DNA of 32,920 nucleotides from positions 1-32,920 of the forward strand of contig MGXZ01000004.1 of the NCBI GenBank assembly GCA_001802455.1, read 5' to 3'. Below are positions 8,545 through 17,178 of this stretch, one piece after another; within the stretch, counting starts at the first letter, position 1; the number at the start of each line of letters is the position of its first letter. Source of the stretch: Gammaproteobacteria bacterium RIFCSPHIGHO2_12_FULL_39_24 (lineage in GTDB: Bacteria; Pseudomonadota; Gammaproteobacteria; Coxiellales; Coxiellaceae). The position numbers and the translations under genes are program-made. Under the pieces are notes generated by a model. It saw nothing but the letters and a program-made list of their open reading frames with translations. It made no database searches and had not been told where the DNA came from.

Positions 8545-9102
8545 ATGATCAACGAAATAATAAAAGATACAAAATCACGCATGGAAAAAACTACTGATGC
8601 GTTAAAAATTGAATTAGCAAAATTGCGTACCGGTCGTGCACATCCTACGTTAATTGAACATGTCATGGTAAATTATTACGGTGTTCCTACACCATTGTCA
8701 CAGGTGGCCAATATTGCTGTTGAAAATGCACGCACATTGATGGTCACCCCTTGGGAAAAAAATTTAGTGCAAGATATTGAGAAAGCCATTTTAACTGCTA
8801 ATTTAGGTTTAAATCCGAATACCGCCGGTACGGTTATTCGTATTCCCATGCCGCCACTAACGGAAGAGCGCCGCAAAAGCTTGGGGAAAGTGGTGCGAGA
8901 AGAAGCAGAAAAAGCACGTGTTGCGGTACGCAATATTCGTCGTGATGCGAATAACGAATTAAAATCATTATTGAAAGATAAAGAAATCAGTGAAGATGAA
9001 GAGCATCGCGCACAAACAACCGTGCAAAAAACAACAGATGAATTTATTACGCAAATTGATTCTGTTTCTGCGACTAAAGAAAAAGATTTGATGGAGATAT
9101 AG
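8545..9102 (+). CDS. frr: Ribosome recycling factor
   Basis: Splits post-termination ribosomes together with EF-G. The 185 residues match the family exactly. Visible features are [18 protein letters not shown] near the N-terminus, the VTPWEKN segment, and [16 protein letters not shown], followed by the long basic helix [17 protein letters not shown] precedes the ATG. The gap to pyrH is only 10 bases. Confidence 0.97.
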   Translation: MINEIIKDTKSRMEKTTDALKIELAKLRTGRAHPTLIEHVMVNYYGVPTPLSQVANIAVENARTLMVTPWEKNLVQDIEKAILTANLGLNPNTAGTVIRIPMPPLTEERRKSLGKVVREEAEKARVAVRNIRRDANNELKSLLKDKEISEDEEHRAQTTVQKTTDEFITQIDSVSATKEKDLMEI

Positions 9103-9153
9103 ACGCAAGATGAGATGTCAGTTAGTGGACGTTTATAGTGTGGGGTCTATGTA

Positions 9154-9873
9154 ATGTTGCCGCGTCACGTCGCAATCGTCATGGACGGCAATGGTCGTTG
9201 GGCACAGCAAAGGTTCATGCCCCGAATTGTGGGTCATCGTGCTGGTGTGAAATCAGTACAAAAGGCCATTGATTTCTGCGTAAAAAATCATATTCAAGTT
9301 TTGTCGTTGTTTGCATTGAGCGTTGAAAATTTTCAATCTCGTCCTGAATCTGAAGTTCAGTTTTTAATTTCATTGCTATCCGAAATGTTATTAAAAAATT
9401 TAAATGAAATGCATCAAAATAATATTCGCATTCAAATCATGGGTGATGTTTCTGTTTTTCAATCCAATGTGCGTGCGCACATTGAAGCAGCACAATCTCA
9501 AACAAAAAATAATACGGGTTTAACGTTGGTTATTGCTGTTAATTACAGTGGTCGTTGGGATATTTTTCAAGCGGCACAAAAATTATCGAAACATGTCATC
9601 GATCATCAATTAGATCCACTGGCGTTGACTGAAAAAGATTTTGAGCCGTTTTTATGTTTGTATGATTTACCTGAACCCGATTTATTAATTCGCACAAGCG
9701 GTGAGCAAAGAATCAGTAATTTTATGCTGTGGCAATTTGCCTATACGGAATTATGTTTTGTTGATGTATTTTGGCCTGATTTTAACGAAACTATTTTTTC
9801 AACGGCCATTGCCTCTTTTCAAAAACGTGAGCGTCGATTTGGAAAAACAGGTGAACAACTAATCAGTAATTAA
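9154..9873 (+). CDS. uppS: Undecaprenyl diphosphate synthase
   Basis: Cis-prenyltransferase that extends farnesyl-PP to the C55 lipid carrier precursor used for peptidoglycan and O-antigen. The 239 residues are near the usual ~250. The catalytic HVAIVMDGNGRWA segment sits at the very N-terminus, followed by GHRAG, LSLFALSVENF and, near residue 185, the RTSGEQRISNFMLWQ diphosphate-binding motif and ELCFVDVFWPDF. The ATG at 9154 gives a short standard N-terminus. cdsA begins 2 bases after the stop, so the pair is tightly coupled. Confidence 0.96.
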   Translation: MLPRHVAIVMDGNGRWAQQRFMPRIVGHRAGVKSVQKAIDFCVKNHIQVLSLFALSVENFQSRPESEVQFLISLLSEMLLKNLNEMHQNNIRIQIMGDVSVFQSNVRAHIEAAQSQTKNNTGLTLVIAVNYSGRWDIFQAAQKLSKHVIDHQLDPLALTEKDFEPFLCLYDLPEPDLLIRTSGEQRISNFMLWQFAYTELCFVDVFWPDFNETIFSTAIASFQKRERRFGKTGEQLISN

Positions 9874-9875
9874 TT

Positions 9876-10691
9876 ATGTTATTACAAAGAATACTAACCG
9901 CATTTGTTTTAATTCCTTTAATCATAGCTGGAATTATTTTTTTGCCACCTACTTACTTTTCGACTGGTGTGGGTGTTTTTATTTTAGTGGGTGCGTGGGA
10001 ATGGTCAGCGTTAATTGGTTTTAAAAAAATAAGCGCACGGTGGGGTTATGTTTTGTGCATTCTGCTGGGTATGTTGATTTCTATTTTTTTACCGCAACAT
10101 TTTATTCTCGGCTTTACTTTTATTGTTTGGATTTGGTATGCCGTTGCTATTGTTCATTATCAGCATAAAGGCACGGGTCTTGGGTTTCAGTTGCCCGTGG
10201 TTCGTTGGTTGGTTGGATTGTTGATATTGGTGTCAACGTGGATTGCTATCGTCACACTGAAAACCGGTTCGAATTTAGGTACTGGCTGGTTAATATTAAC
10301 ATTGTTGATTATTTGGGGTGCTGATGTTGGCGGTTATTTTGGCGGACGCTTTTTTGGTATGCATGCATTGTGTTCGCGCGTGAGTCCGAAAAAAACATGG
10401 GAAGGTTTTGTGGGTGGAGTAATTTTAGCGGTTATGGTTACCGTCATTGGCGGCGTGCATTTCCCATTGTCTTTTCAGCAATATAGTTATTTGATTTTTT
10501 TAACGTTAATTACTGCGTTATTTTCTGTGGTTGGTGATTTGGGTGTGAGTATGTTAAAACGAATGATCAATGTGAAAGACACAGGCAATATTTTTCCAGG
10601 ACATGGCGGCATGTTAGATCGCATGGATAGCGTGATGTCAGCAACAGTGGTTTTTGCGTTGGGATTAATATGCAATCCATCACTATTTTAG
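9876..10691 (+). CDS. cdsA: Phosphatidate cytidylyltransferase (CDP-diglyceride synthase)
   Basis: Inner-membrane enzyme that makes CDP-diacylglycerol from phosphatidate and CTP, the branch point of phospholipid synthesis. The 271 residues contain about eight hydrophobic segments. The C-terminal half has SPKKTWEGFVGG and the family signature SMLKRMINVKDTGNIFPGHG followed by GMLDRMDS. The 3' end overlaps dxr by 22 bases, so translation is probably coupled. Confidence 0.96.
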   Translation: MLLQRILTAFVLIPLIIAGIIFLPPTYFSTGVGVFILVGAWEWSALIGFKKISARWGYVLCILLGMLISIFLPQHFILGFTFIVWIWYAVAIVHYQHKGTGLGFQLPVVRWLVGLLILVSTWIAIVTLKTGSNLGTGWLILTLLIIWGADVGGYFGGRFFGMHALCSRVSPKKTWEGFVGGVILAVMVTVIGGVHFPLSFQQYSYLIFLTLITALFSVVGDLGVSMLKRMINVKDTGNIFPGHGGMLDRMDSVMSATVVFALGLICNPSLF

Positions 10692-11863
10692 GCTCCACTG
10701 GATCTATCGGACAAAGCACGCTGGATATCATCGCGCGTCATCCCGATCAATTTCGAGTGGAGGCGTTAACTGCGCACAAAAATGTTGCGTTATTGTTTCG
10801 TCAGTGTCAGCAATTTAAGCCTCGTTTTGCCGCTATTTCAGATGCAACGCTCGCACAAGCATTACAAATAAAATTAAAAGAAAAACAAATAAACACAGAA
10901 GTGGTGTTAGGTTCAGATGCAATCATACAATTGGCGGCTGACACTGCTTCAGAAACGGTGGTTGCAGCGATTGTGGGTGCGGTTGGATTGCTGCCAACAT
11001 TGTCTGCGATTTCTGCTGGAAAAAAAGTATTGTTAGCCAATAAAGAAGCGCTCGTGATGGCGGCTGATTTATTGATGCAAGCGATTAAAAAATCTCACGC
11101 GACATTATTGCCGATTGATAGCGAACATAATGCCATTTTTCAATGCTTGCCCGCTGGTTTTTTACCAGGATTAACACCACTCAACGATGTGCATTCCATT
11201 ATTTTAACCGCATCGGGTGGCCCATTTCGCACCACCCCTCTTGCAGAATTAAAAAATAAAACACCGATGCAAGCGATTGCCCATCCGAATTGGAAAATGG
11301 GCGCGAAAATTTCCATTGATTCTGCCACGATGATGAATAAAGGATTGGAGGTAATCGAAGCATGTTGGTTGTTTGGTTTGTCAATTGAACAAATTCAAGT
11401 GCTGATTCATCCGCAAAGTATTATTCATTCGTTGGTTTCTTTTGAAGATGGTTCGTTCTTGGCGCAACTGGGGTGTCCCGATATGCGCATTCCTATTTCA
11501 TACACATTGAGTTGGCCTAAACGAATTGCGTCAGGTGCAAAACGCCTTGATTTACAGGAAATAAAACAGTTGGATTTTGAGCCGGTTTCTTATGAACGTT
11601 TTCCGTGTTTACGTTTGGCGTTTCAGGCATTAAAGACGGGCGGAACTGCTACGGCGATTTTAAATGCAGCAAATGAAGTGGCGGTAGATGCTTTTTATCA
11701 TAACCAAATTCGGTTTGATCAAATTGCGACGATGGTAGATGCCGTTTTGCAGAAGAGTAATATTACCTGCGTTGCCAGCTTAAATGATATTTTAGATTCA
11801 GATAAAAAAGCACGAGAATTGACTACGCAATTGATAAAAGAGTCGGTATACTCGTGCCAGTAA
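10670..11863 (+). CDS. dxr: 1-deoxy-D-xylulose 5-phosphate reductoisomerase
   Basis: Second step of the MEP isoprenoid pathway: NADPH-dependent conversion of DXP to MEP, feeding UppS just upstream. The 397 residues are typical. The N-terminal NADPH-binding loop is ILGSTGSIGQSTLDII; PIDSEHNAIFQCL and TASGGPFRTTPL near the middle form the metal and substrate site, and IDSATMMNKGLEVIEA is intact. The ATG lies inside the end of cdsA. bamA starts 18 bases after the stop; the rseP gene that usually lies here is missing. Confidence 0.97.
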   Translation: MQSITILGSTGSIGQSTLDIIARHPDQFRVEALTAHKNVALLFRQCQQFKPRFAAISDATLAQALQIKLKEKQINTEVVLGSDAIIQLAADTASETVVAAIVGAVGLLPTLSAISAGKKVLLANKEALVMAADLLMQAIKKSHATLLPIDSEHNAIFQCLPAGFLPGLTPLNDVHSIILTASGGPFRTTPLAELKNKTPMQAIAHPNWKMGAKISIDSATMMNKGLEVIEACWLFGLSIEQIQVLIHPQSIIHSLVSFEDGSFLAQLGCPDMRIPISYTLSWPKRIASGAKRLDLQEIKQLDFEPVSYERFPCLRLAFQALKTGGTATAILNAANEVAVDAFYHNQIRFDQIATMVDAVLQKSNITCVASLNDILDSDKKARELTTQLIKESVYSCQ

Positions 11864-11881
11864 AAAATATGAGGAACCTCC

Positions 11882-14197
11882 ATGCGTCTTCGTCGCGTAT
11901 TGTTTGCCGTAGCACTTTCGCTTTCAGCTCCTGTTTTTGCCACGCCATTTGTCGTGCATCATATTCAAGTGCAAGGTTTGCAACGGGTGAGTTCAGCAAC
12001 GGTAATGCATGCGATTCCGTTGCATGTGGGTGAAACTTATAATGCAGAAGAAGGTAATCGCATTATCGCTGCATTATTTCACACAGGATTTTTTAGTGAT
12101 GTGCGACTCAAGCGCGTGGATGATACGCTGGTTGTTAATGTGGTTGAGCGTCCTACCATTGATTCTGTTTCCATTACTGGCAATAAATCGATTAAAGCAA
12201 CACAATTAAAACCGGTATTAAAAAAATTAGGCATTGTGGTTGGATATACGTTTGATCCATCTGAATTGCACTCCATCGTTTTGGGATTGCAACAACAATA
12301 TCAATTGATGGGTCGTTCTGCAGCAGTGGTTATTCCCGAAGTAAAACAATTATCGCGTAATCGTGTTGCGATTCACATTGTGATTAAAGAAGGTATTGCA
12401 TCGATTGTTCGCGGTATTCATTTTTCAGGTAATCACGCTTTTTCAGATCGTGAATTACGTGATCAATTTAAATTAACCACGCCCAGTATTTTTACGTGGT
12501 TTAATCACAATGATCGTTATTCTTCTATGCGATTAGATGCAGATTTACAAAATTTACAAAATTTTTATTTTAATCATGGCTATTTGGATTTTCATGTTGT
12601 CTCGCATACTGTAAAGCAGTTAGCGAAAGGCGGTATTGAAATTTATCTTCAGGTGTCGGAAGGACAGGTTTATTACATTAGCGGATACCAACTTGCTACA
12701 GAAAAATTACCCTCCGCATTGTCGCCGAAAGTGCATGACATTTTATCGGAATTAAAAACGGGCGCTGTATTTTCAAGACAACAAATTTTGGATATCAATG
12801 AGAAGCTCGGTAATTATTTAGCGGACAACGGATATGCTTTTCCGCAAATTAATCCAGTGCCGACAGTAGATCACGTTAATCACAAAGTGTATATCACGTA
12901 TCACATTAGTAGTGGCCATCGTGTCTATGTTCGTCATGTGCACATTATTGGTAATACGCGTACGAGCGGTTTGGTGGTGCGAACACAAATGCGTCAAATG
13001 GAAGGCGGTTTGTATTCATTGAAAAATGTGAATGAATCAAAAAGACTGATTAAGAATTTAGGATATCTCGATCATGTTGAAGTAACATCAAAACCCGTTG
13101 CGAATAAAAATAATCAAGTTGATTTAGATTATCATGTGCATGAAGTGAATGCGGGTCGCGCATCCGTCAACGCTGGTTATTCTGATGTAGATGGATTTTT
13201 GTATGGCGCAAGTGTGTCTGAACCCAATTTTATGGGATCAGGTAAGTACGTTTCAGTCGGCTTCACGCGCAGTGAATACACATCTAATTACGGCATCACT
13301 TACAACAATCCATTTTTTACCACGAGTGGTATTAGTCAAGGTTATAACGTTTATTACAGTCATACGACACCCGAGAACGTTAACCTTGAACCATATACGA
13401 TGGATGATTATGGATTAAGCACAACCTATGGCATTCCGATCAGTGAATATGATCAATTCACATTGGGTGGCGGTTATGATCATATTGCAATTAGTGACGT
13501 CAATAATGCGCTCGTATCACCATCCGTCACGCAATTTTTGTCGAGCAATCCTTCGCCGTATAATCAATTAAAAGTCATCACCGGTGTTTCGCACGCCACA
13601 TTGGATCGTGCAATTTTTGCCAAAGCGGGTAATGAGCAAGATGTAGGATTAACGCTGGGTGCGCCTGTGTATGATTCCAGTCTTGGTTATTATCAAGCGA
13701 CTTATAGCGGTCGCTGGTATGCGCCGTTATTTTACGGATTTATTTTAAATCCGCATATGACAGTGGGTTATGGAAATGGTTATGGCAATACACATCAATT
13801 TCCTTTCTTCAATAATTTCTACGCTGGTGGTTTGCAAACCTTGCCGGGTTATACTGCCAACACATTAGGTCCGAAAAATCCGGCGAATACGCAACAAGCG
13901 ATCGGGGGTAACGTTCAAACGTTGGCTGGTTTGAATTTCATTTTGCCTGATTTTATCAATCATAAAGTGAGAACGGCATTGATTTTAGATGCGGGTAATA
14001 TTTTTCAAACGAATCATGTTCCTGGTATTTCTTATGAATCTATTTCATTGAATAATTTGCGTGTTACGACAGGTATTATGGTATCATGGTGGTCGCCGTT
14101 AGGAGCGCCACTTGATTTTAGTTTGGCGGTTCCTTTGAATAAAAAACCGGGTGATCAATTGTCGATATTTGGTTTTTCGTTTGGTGCTGCGATATAA
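11882..14197 (+). CDS. bamA: Outer membrane protein assembly factor BamA
   Basis: Core beta-barrel insertase of the BAM complex (Omp85 family). The 771 residues are slightly shorter than E. coli BamA (810). The N-terminus is a signal peptide (MRLRRVLFAVALSLSAPVFA, probably cleaved there). Five POTRA repeats follow to about residue 420 (FVVHHIQVQGLQRVSSATV opens POTRA1), then the barrel. ATG 11882 is preceded by GAGGA. The final residues FGFSFGAAI end in Ile instead of the usual terminal aromatic of the beta-signal, a mild oddity. It follows dxr directly. Confidence 0.96.
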   Translation: MRLRRVLFAVALSLSAPVFATPFVVHHIQVQGLQRVSSATVMHAIPLHVGETYNAEEGNRIIAALFHTGFFSDVRLKRVDDTLVVNVVERPTIDSVSITGNKSIKATQLKPVLKKLGIVVGYTFDPSELHSIVLGLQQQYQLMGRSAAVVIPEVKQLSRNRVAIHIVIKEGIASIVRGIHFSGNHAFSDRELRDQFKLTTPSIFTWFNHNDRYSSMRLDADLQNLQNFYFNHGYLDFHVVSHTVKQLAKGGIEIYLQVSEGQVYYISGYQLATEKLPSALSPKVHDILSELKTGAVFSRQQILDINEKLGNYLADNGYAFPQINPVPTVDHVNHKVYITYHISSGHRVYVRHVHIIGNTRTSGLVVRTQMRQMEGGLYSLKNVNESKRLIKNLGYLDHVEVTSKPVANKNNQVDLDYHVHEVNAGRASVNAGYSDVDGFLYGASVSEPNFMGSGKYVSVGFTRSEYTSNYGITYNNPFFTTSGISQGYNVYYSHTTPENVNLEPYTMDDYGLSTTYGIPISEYDQFTLGGGYDHIAISDVNNALVSPSVTQFLSSNPSPYNQLKVITGVSHATLDRAIFAKAGNEQDVGLTLGAPVYDSSLGYYQATYSGRWYAPLFYGFILNPHMTVGYGNGYGNTHQFPFFNNFYAGGLQTLPGYTANTLGPKNPANTQQAIGGNVQTLAGLNFILPDFINHKVRTALILDAGNIFQTNHVPGISYESISLNNLRVTTGIMVSWWSPLGAPLDFSLAVPLNKKPGDQLSIFGFSFGAAI

Positions 14198-14218
14198 GCG
14201 TTGTCTGTTATCCGTGAT

Positions 14219-14294
14219 CAGTTATCCGTGCCTGAAGCATGATTGGATAACTGATAACTGATAACTGATAACTGATAACTGATAACTGATAACT
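14219..14294. repeat. Seven GATAACT heptamers with upstream inverted copy (bamA/skp junction)
   Basis: Seven perfect tandem GATAACT copies run from 14246 to 14294. CAGTTATCC (14219-14227) is the exact inverse of GGATAACTG (14245-14253), so the first copy can form a 9-bp hairpin with a 17-base loop. The array occupies most of the bamA/skp gap. Minus-strand reading frames through it (QLSVIS repeats) are artefacts of the repeat. Confidence 0.9.
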
Positions 14295-14312
14295 ATCTTT
14301 AAGGAGAAATAA

Positions 14313-14801
14313 ATGAAAAAAGTTGTGTTGGTAGCAGCAGTAGCTGCGTTTTGTTCGATAGGTGTATTTGCTGATGGTATTGGTGTTGTCGATATGAAGA
14401 CGATTTTTACCACTGCGCCACAAGTAAAAACAATTAAAGCGGGATTGGCAAAACAATTTGAGCCACAAAAAGATAAATTAGAAAAAATGAGTCAATCATT
14501 GCAAGCCGATATTGCAAAATATCAAAAAAATAAAGCAGTGATGGATAAAAAAGATTTAACCGCTCTAGAAGACAGTATTACAAAACAAGAAGCTGCTTTT
14601 CGTGATGCGCAAACTAAATTTCAACAAGATGTTTTTACTGCGCAAAATAAAAGTTTAGAAACTTTTATGGATAGCGTAAAAGCATCAGTGAAAATGGTTG
14701 CAGAAAAAAATAAATTAGATTTGGTTGTGCCAAGTAATGATGTGTTGTACAGCAAAGATAAAACTGATATCACACAAGATGTTTTAAAAGATATGAAATA
14801 A
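14313..14801 (+). CDS. skp: Periplasmic chaperone Skp/OmpH family
   Basis: Periplasmic holdase that delivers unfolded outer-membrane proteins to BamA. The 162 residues match the family. A signal peptide (MKKVVLVAAVAAFCSIGVFA) leads into GIGVVDMKTIF, the standard start of the mature protein. A long Lys/Gln/Ala-rich helical hairpin (residues ~45-115) forms the tentacles, followed by a short C-terminal beta region (NKLDLVVPSNDVLY). AAGGAG precedes the ATG at 14313. It lies between bamA and lpxD as in most gammaproteobacteria. Confidence 0.93.
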   Translation: MKKVVLVAAVAAFCSIGVFADGIGVVDMKTIFTTAPQVKTIKAGLAKQFEPQKDKLEKMSQSLQADIAKYQKNKAVMDKKDLTALEDSITKQEAAFRDAQTKFQQDVFTAQNKSLETFMDSVKASVKMVAEKNKLDLVVPSNDVLYSKDKTDITQDVLKDMK

Positions 14802-14806
14802 ATATT

Positions 14807-14822
14807 GAGTGGGAGTGGGAGT
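14807..14822. repeat. GAGTGG-type junction repeat (skp/lpxD)
   Basis: GAGTGGGAGTGGGAGT lies immediately before the lpxD ATG at 14823. Its GGGAG copies provide the apparent ribosome binding site. It belongs with the repeats at 7802 and 16351. Confidence 0.6.
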
Positions 14823-15812
14823 ATGAAATCATCACTTTCTTTTCCCATTCTTCATTTGGCAAAGCTGATCTCCGCCAAAATCATAGGCGATGATCAACTG
14901 ACTATTTCGCGTGTTGCACCAATTATGTCTGCTGAAAAAGGGGACTTAACCTTTTTAAGCAGTAGCACTTACAAACCTTATTTATCCAATACAAAAGCAT
15001 CTGCTGTTATTTTATCTGAAGCAGATGTGAATGATTGCGCGGTTACAGTGTTAATGGTTAATAATCCTGAATTGGCTTTTGCGCGCATTGCGCAATTATG
15101 GAATCCTGTTAAAAAACCCGCACCCGGAATTCATGCAACCGCAGTGATTGCAAAAAGCGCTGTGATTGATCCCACTGCCTTTATTGGTGCGCATTGTGTT
15201 ATTGGTGAAAATGTCAAAATTGGTGCGAATACCGTTATTTCCACCGGTGTTGTTATTGGTGATGATTGCGTGATTGGTTCTGATGGTTGGTTTTACAGTC
15301 ACGTTACGCTATATCATCAAGTTCATATTGGTAATTGCGTTATATTGCATAGCGGTGTGGTGATTGGTGGTGATGGGTTTGGATTGGCACAAGATAAAGG
15401 ACGTTTTGAAAAAATTCCGCAATTGGGTTCGGTGATTATTCACGATGATGTTGAAATTGGTGTGAATAGTTGTGTGGATCGTGGCGCATTGCAACACACC
15501 GTGATTGAAAAAGGCGTCAAAATAGATAATCTCGTGATGATTGCGCACAACGTTGTGATTGGTGAACATACTGTGATTGCAGGTTGTTCCTCAATTGCAG
15601 GCAGCACTACTATCGGTGCACATTGTATTATTGGCGGTGCAGTGAATATGGGTGGACACTTAACTATTTGCAGTGGAGCAATATTTACCGGATGTGCTAT
15701 GGTTACCAATTCTGTGAAAGCGCCAGGCATTTACTCTTCTGGAACGGGTTTATTTCCGAATAAAGTGTGGCGTAGAGTGGTGGCGAATTTACGGAGAAAG
15801 TTGTCAGTATGA
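14823..15812 (+). CDS. lpxD: UDP-3-O-acylglucosamine N-acyltransferase
   Basis: Third step of lipid A synthesis: adds a hydroxyacyl chain from ACP to the 2-amine of UDP-3-O-acyl-GlcN. ATG 14823 gives 329 residues and a usual N-terminus; a TTG at 14805 would only translate the junction repeat. The N-terminal uridine-binding domain includes [15 protein letters not shown]. Left-handed beta-helix hexapeptide repeats run from about residue 100 to 290. [10 protein letters not shown] and the catalytic-His segment [16 protein letters not shown] are intact. The C-terminal helix after NKVWRR is short compared with E. coli. It is upstream of fabZ and lpxA. Confidence 0.96.
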   Translation: MKSSLSFPILHLAKLISAKIIGDDQLTISRVAPIMSAEKGDLTFLSSSTYKPYLSNTKASAVILSEADVNDCAVTVLMVNNPELAFARIAQLWNPVKKPAPGIHATAVIAKSAVIDPTAFIGAHCVIGENVKIGANTVISTGVVIGDDCVIGSDGWFYSHVTLYHQVHIGNCVILHSGVVIGGDGFGLAQDKGRFEKIPQLGSVIIHDDVEIGVNSCVDRGALQHTVIEKGVKIDNLVMIAHNVVIGEHTVIAGCSSIAGSTTIGAHCIIGGAVNMGGHLTICSGAIFTGCAMVTNSVKAPGIYSSGTGLFPNKVWRRVVANLRRKLSV

Positions 15813-15889
15813 GGTATCAGTGACAGTAATTTTCATTTGCTCACACTGATACCAGATACCCGATACCTGATACCAGATACCCGATACCT
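15813..15889. repeat. GATACCN heptamer array with inverted copy (lpxD/fabZ junction)
   Basis: Two perfect 21-bp units (15848-15868 and 15869-15889), each made of GATACCA, GATACCC and GATACCT, lie just before fabZ. GGTATCAGTG (15813-15822) is the exact inverse of CACTGATACC (15844-15853), giving a 10-bp stem that ends in the first heptamer. This matches the architecture at 14219-14294 with a different heptamer. Confidence 0.9.
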
Positions 15890-15905
15890 TTTTCACGGAG
15901 TTTCT

Positions 15906-16346
15906 ATGACAAACAAAATTGATTATCTCGAAGTTCGAAAATATTTGCCGCACCGTTATCCATTCTTATTGGTCGATACGGTTGAGTCATATGAATTAAA
16001 CAAATGGATCAAAGCAATCAAAAATGTCACTTACAATGAGCCTTATTTTCAAGGACATTTTCCAGCATTGCCCGTGATGCCAGGTGTGTTGATTGTTGAA
16101 GCATTAGCACAAGCATCCGGTATCTTAATGTATCGCACGTTTGGCCGTTATCCTTCTGAAACAGATTTATTTTATTTAGCGGGAATTGATAATGCGCGCT
16201 TTAAAAGAAAAGTGGTGCCAGGTGATCAGTTGATTTTGCAAGTTGATGTGATACGCGCGCGTGAAAATTTATGGAAATTTAAAGGTGAAGCGACTGTTAA
16301 TGGTGAGTTAGCCTGTTATGCGGAATTTTTAAATATAAAAGCATAA
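15906..16346 (+). CDS. fabZ: 3-hydroxyacyl-ACP dehydratase FabZ
   Basis: Dehydrates beta-hydroxyacyl-ACP in fatty acid elongation, competing with LpxA/LpxD for hydroxyacyl-ACP. ATG 15906, preceded by GGAG, gives 146 residues, the usual length. An upstream start at 15837 would translate the repeat array and is rejected. The hot-dog fold core is visible: LPHRYPFLLVD, then the active-site helix GHFPALPVMPGVLIVEALAQ with catalytic His and Glu. It sits between lpxD and lpxA as usual. Confidence 0.96.
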   Translation: MTNKIDYLEVRKYLPHRYPFLLVDTVESYELNKWIKAIKNVTYNEPYFQGHFPALPVMPGVLIVEALAQASGILMYRTFGRYPSETDLFYLAGIDNARFKRKVVPGDQLILQVDVIRARENLWKFKGEATVNGELACYAEFLNIKA

Positions 16347-16350
16347 AAGT

Positions 16351-16370
16351 GTGAGTGGGAGTGTGAGTGT
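16351..16370. repeat. GAGTGG/GTGTGA junction repeat (fabZ/lpxA)
   Basis: GTGAGTGGGAGTGTGAGTGT overlaps the likely lpxA start. GGGAG (16357-16361) sits 7 bases before the GTG at 16369. It is the third copy of the repeat type seen at 7802 and 14807. Confidence 0.55.
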
Positions 16371-17178
16371 GAAAATTGATCCAACCGCTAAAATTGATCC
16401 CTCTGCAAAAATCGCAGACGATGTTGTGATTGGTCCCTGGGTTTATATTGGAGAGCACGTCGAAATTGGCGCGGGTACGCGCATTGATGCGCACGCCGTT
16501 GTATTGCGACATACCATCATGGGAAAAAATAATCATATTCATTCGCATGCGGTTGTCGGTGGCGATCCACAAGATCTCAGTTACTGCGGAGAAGAAACGT
16601 GGTTGAAAATGGGTGATAATAATGTGGTTCGCGAATTTGTAACCATCAATCGTGGCTCTGCAAAAAGTGGCACAACAATGGTCGGCAATAAAAATTGTTT
16701 TTTGAGTTATTCGCATGTTGCGCATGATGCACACATTGCTAATGAAGTATTATTTGTAAATAATGCCTCCATTGCGGGACATGTTACTGTTGATGATTTC
16801 GCGATTATCGGCGCATATGCTGCTGTGCATCAATTCACACGCATTGGTTCTTATAGTTTTTTGGTACATGCAACACAGGTATCACACGATATTCCGCCCT
16901 ATATGTTAGTGAAAGGCACGCCTGGTATTCCAATCGCATTGAATTTAATAGCACTGCGTCGTCGAGGATTTTCTGCTGATACCATCAGTGGGTTGAAAAA
17001 AGCGTATCGATTAATGTATCGCCAAGGAATGCCGTTAAAAGAATTAGAAGCGATGCTAATTGAATTAGCGCGTGAAACACCAGAAGTGCAGTTGATTATT
17101 GATCTGATGAAAAATTCAAAGCGTGGCATTGTGCGTAAGCAGGCAAATCAACTGAAGATTGATGCGCCGGTGAATTAG
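16369..17178 (+). CDS. lpxA: UDP-N-acetylglucosamine acyltransferase
   Basis: First step of lipid A synthesis: transfers a hydroxyacyl chain from ACP to UDP-GlcNAc. From GTG 16369 the product is 269 residues (E. coli 262); GTG 16363 and 16351 are also in frame, but GGGAG spacing favours 16369. The left-handed beta helix begins KIDPTAKIDPSAKIADDVVIG. GGDPQDLSY, EFVTINRGS and SYSHVAHDAHI (catalytic His) are intact, and GLKKAYRLMYR opens the C-terminal helical region. The 3' end overlaps the convergent PAP2 gene by 4 bases. lpxB, which usually follows, is on the other strand. Confidence 0.96.
   Translation: MKIDPTAKIDPSAKIADDVVIGPWVYIGEHVEIGAGTRIDAHAVVLRHTIMGKNNHIHSHAVVGGDPQDLSYCGEETWLKMGDNNVVREFVTINRGSAKSGTTMVGNKNCFLSYSHVAHDAHIANEVLFVNNASIAGHVTVDDFAIIGAYAAVHQFTRIGSYSFLVHATQVSHDIPPYMLVKGTPGIPIALNLIALRRRGFSADTISGLKKAYRLMYRQGMPLKELEAMLIELARETPEVQLIIDLMKNSKRGIVRKQANQLKIDAPVN

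Noticed and set aside
14246-14294. CRISPR array
   Set aside because: The units are 7 bases with no spacers, and no cas genes are present.
14208-14468. Minus-strand ORFs encoding repeated QLSVIS
   Set aside because: Artefact of the GATAACT array, whose unit is free of stops in that frame.
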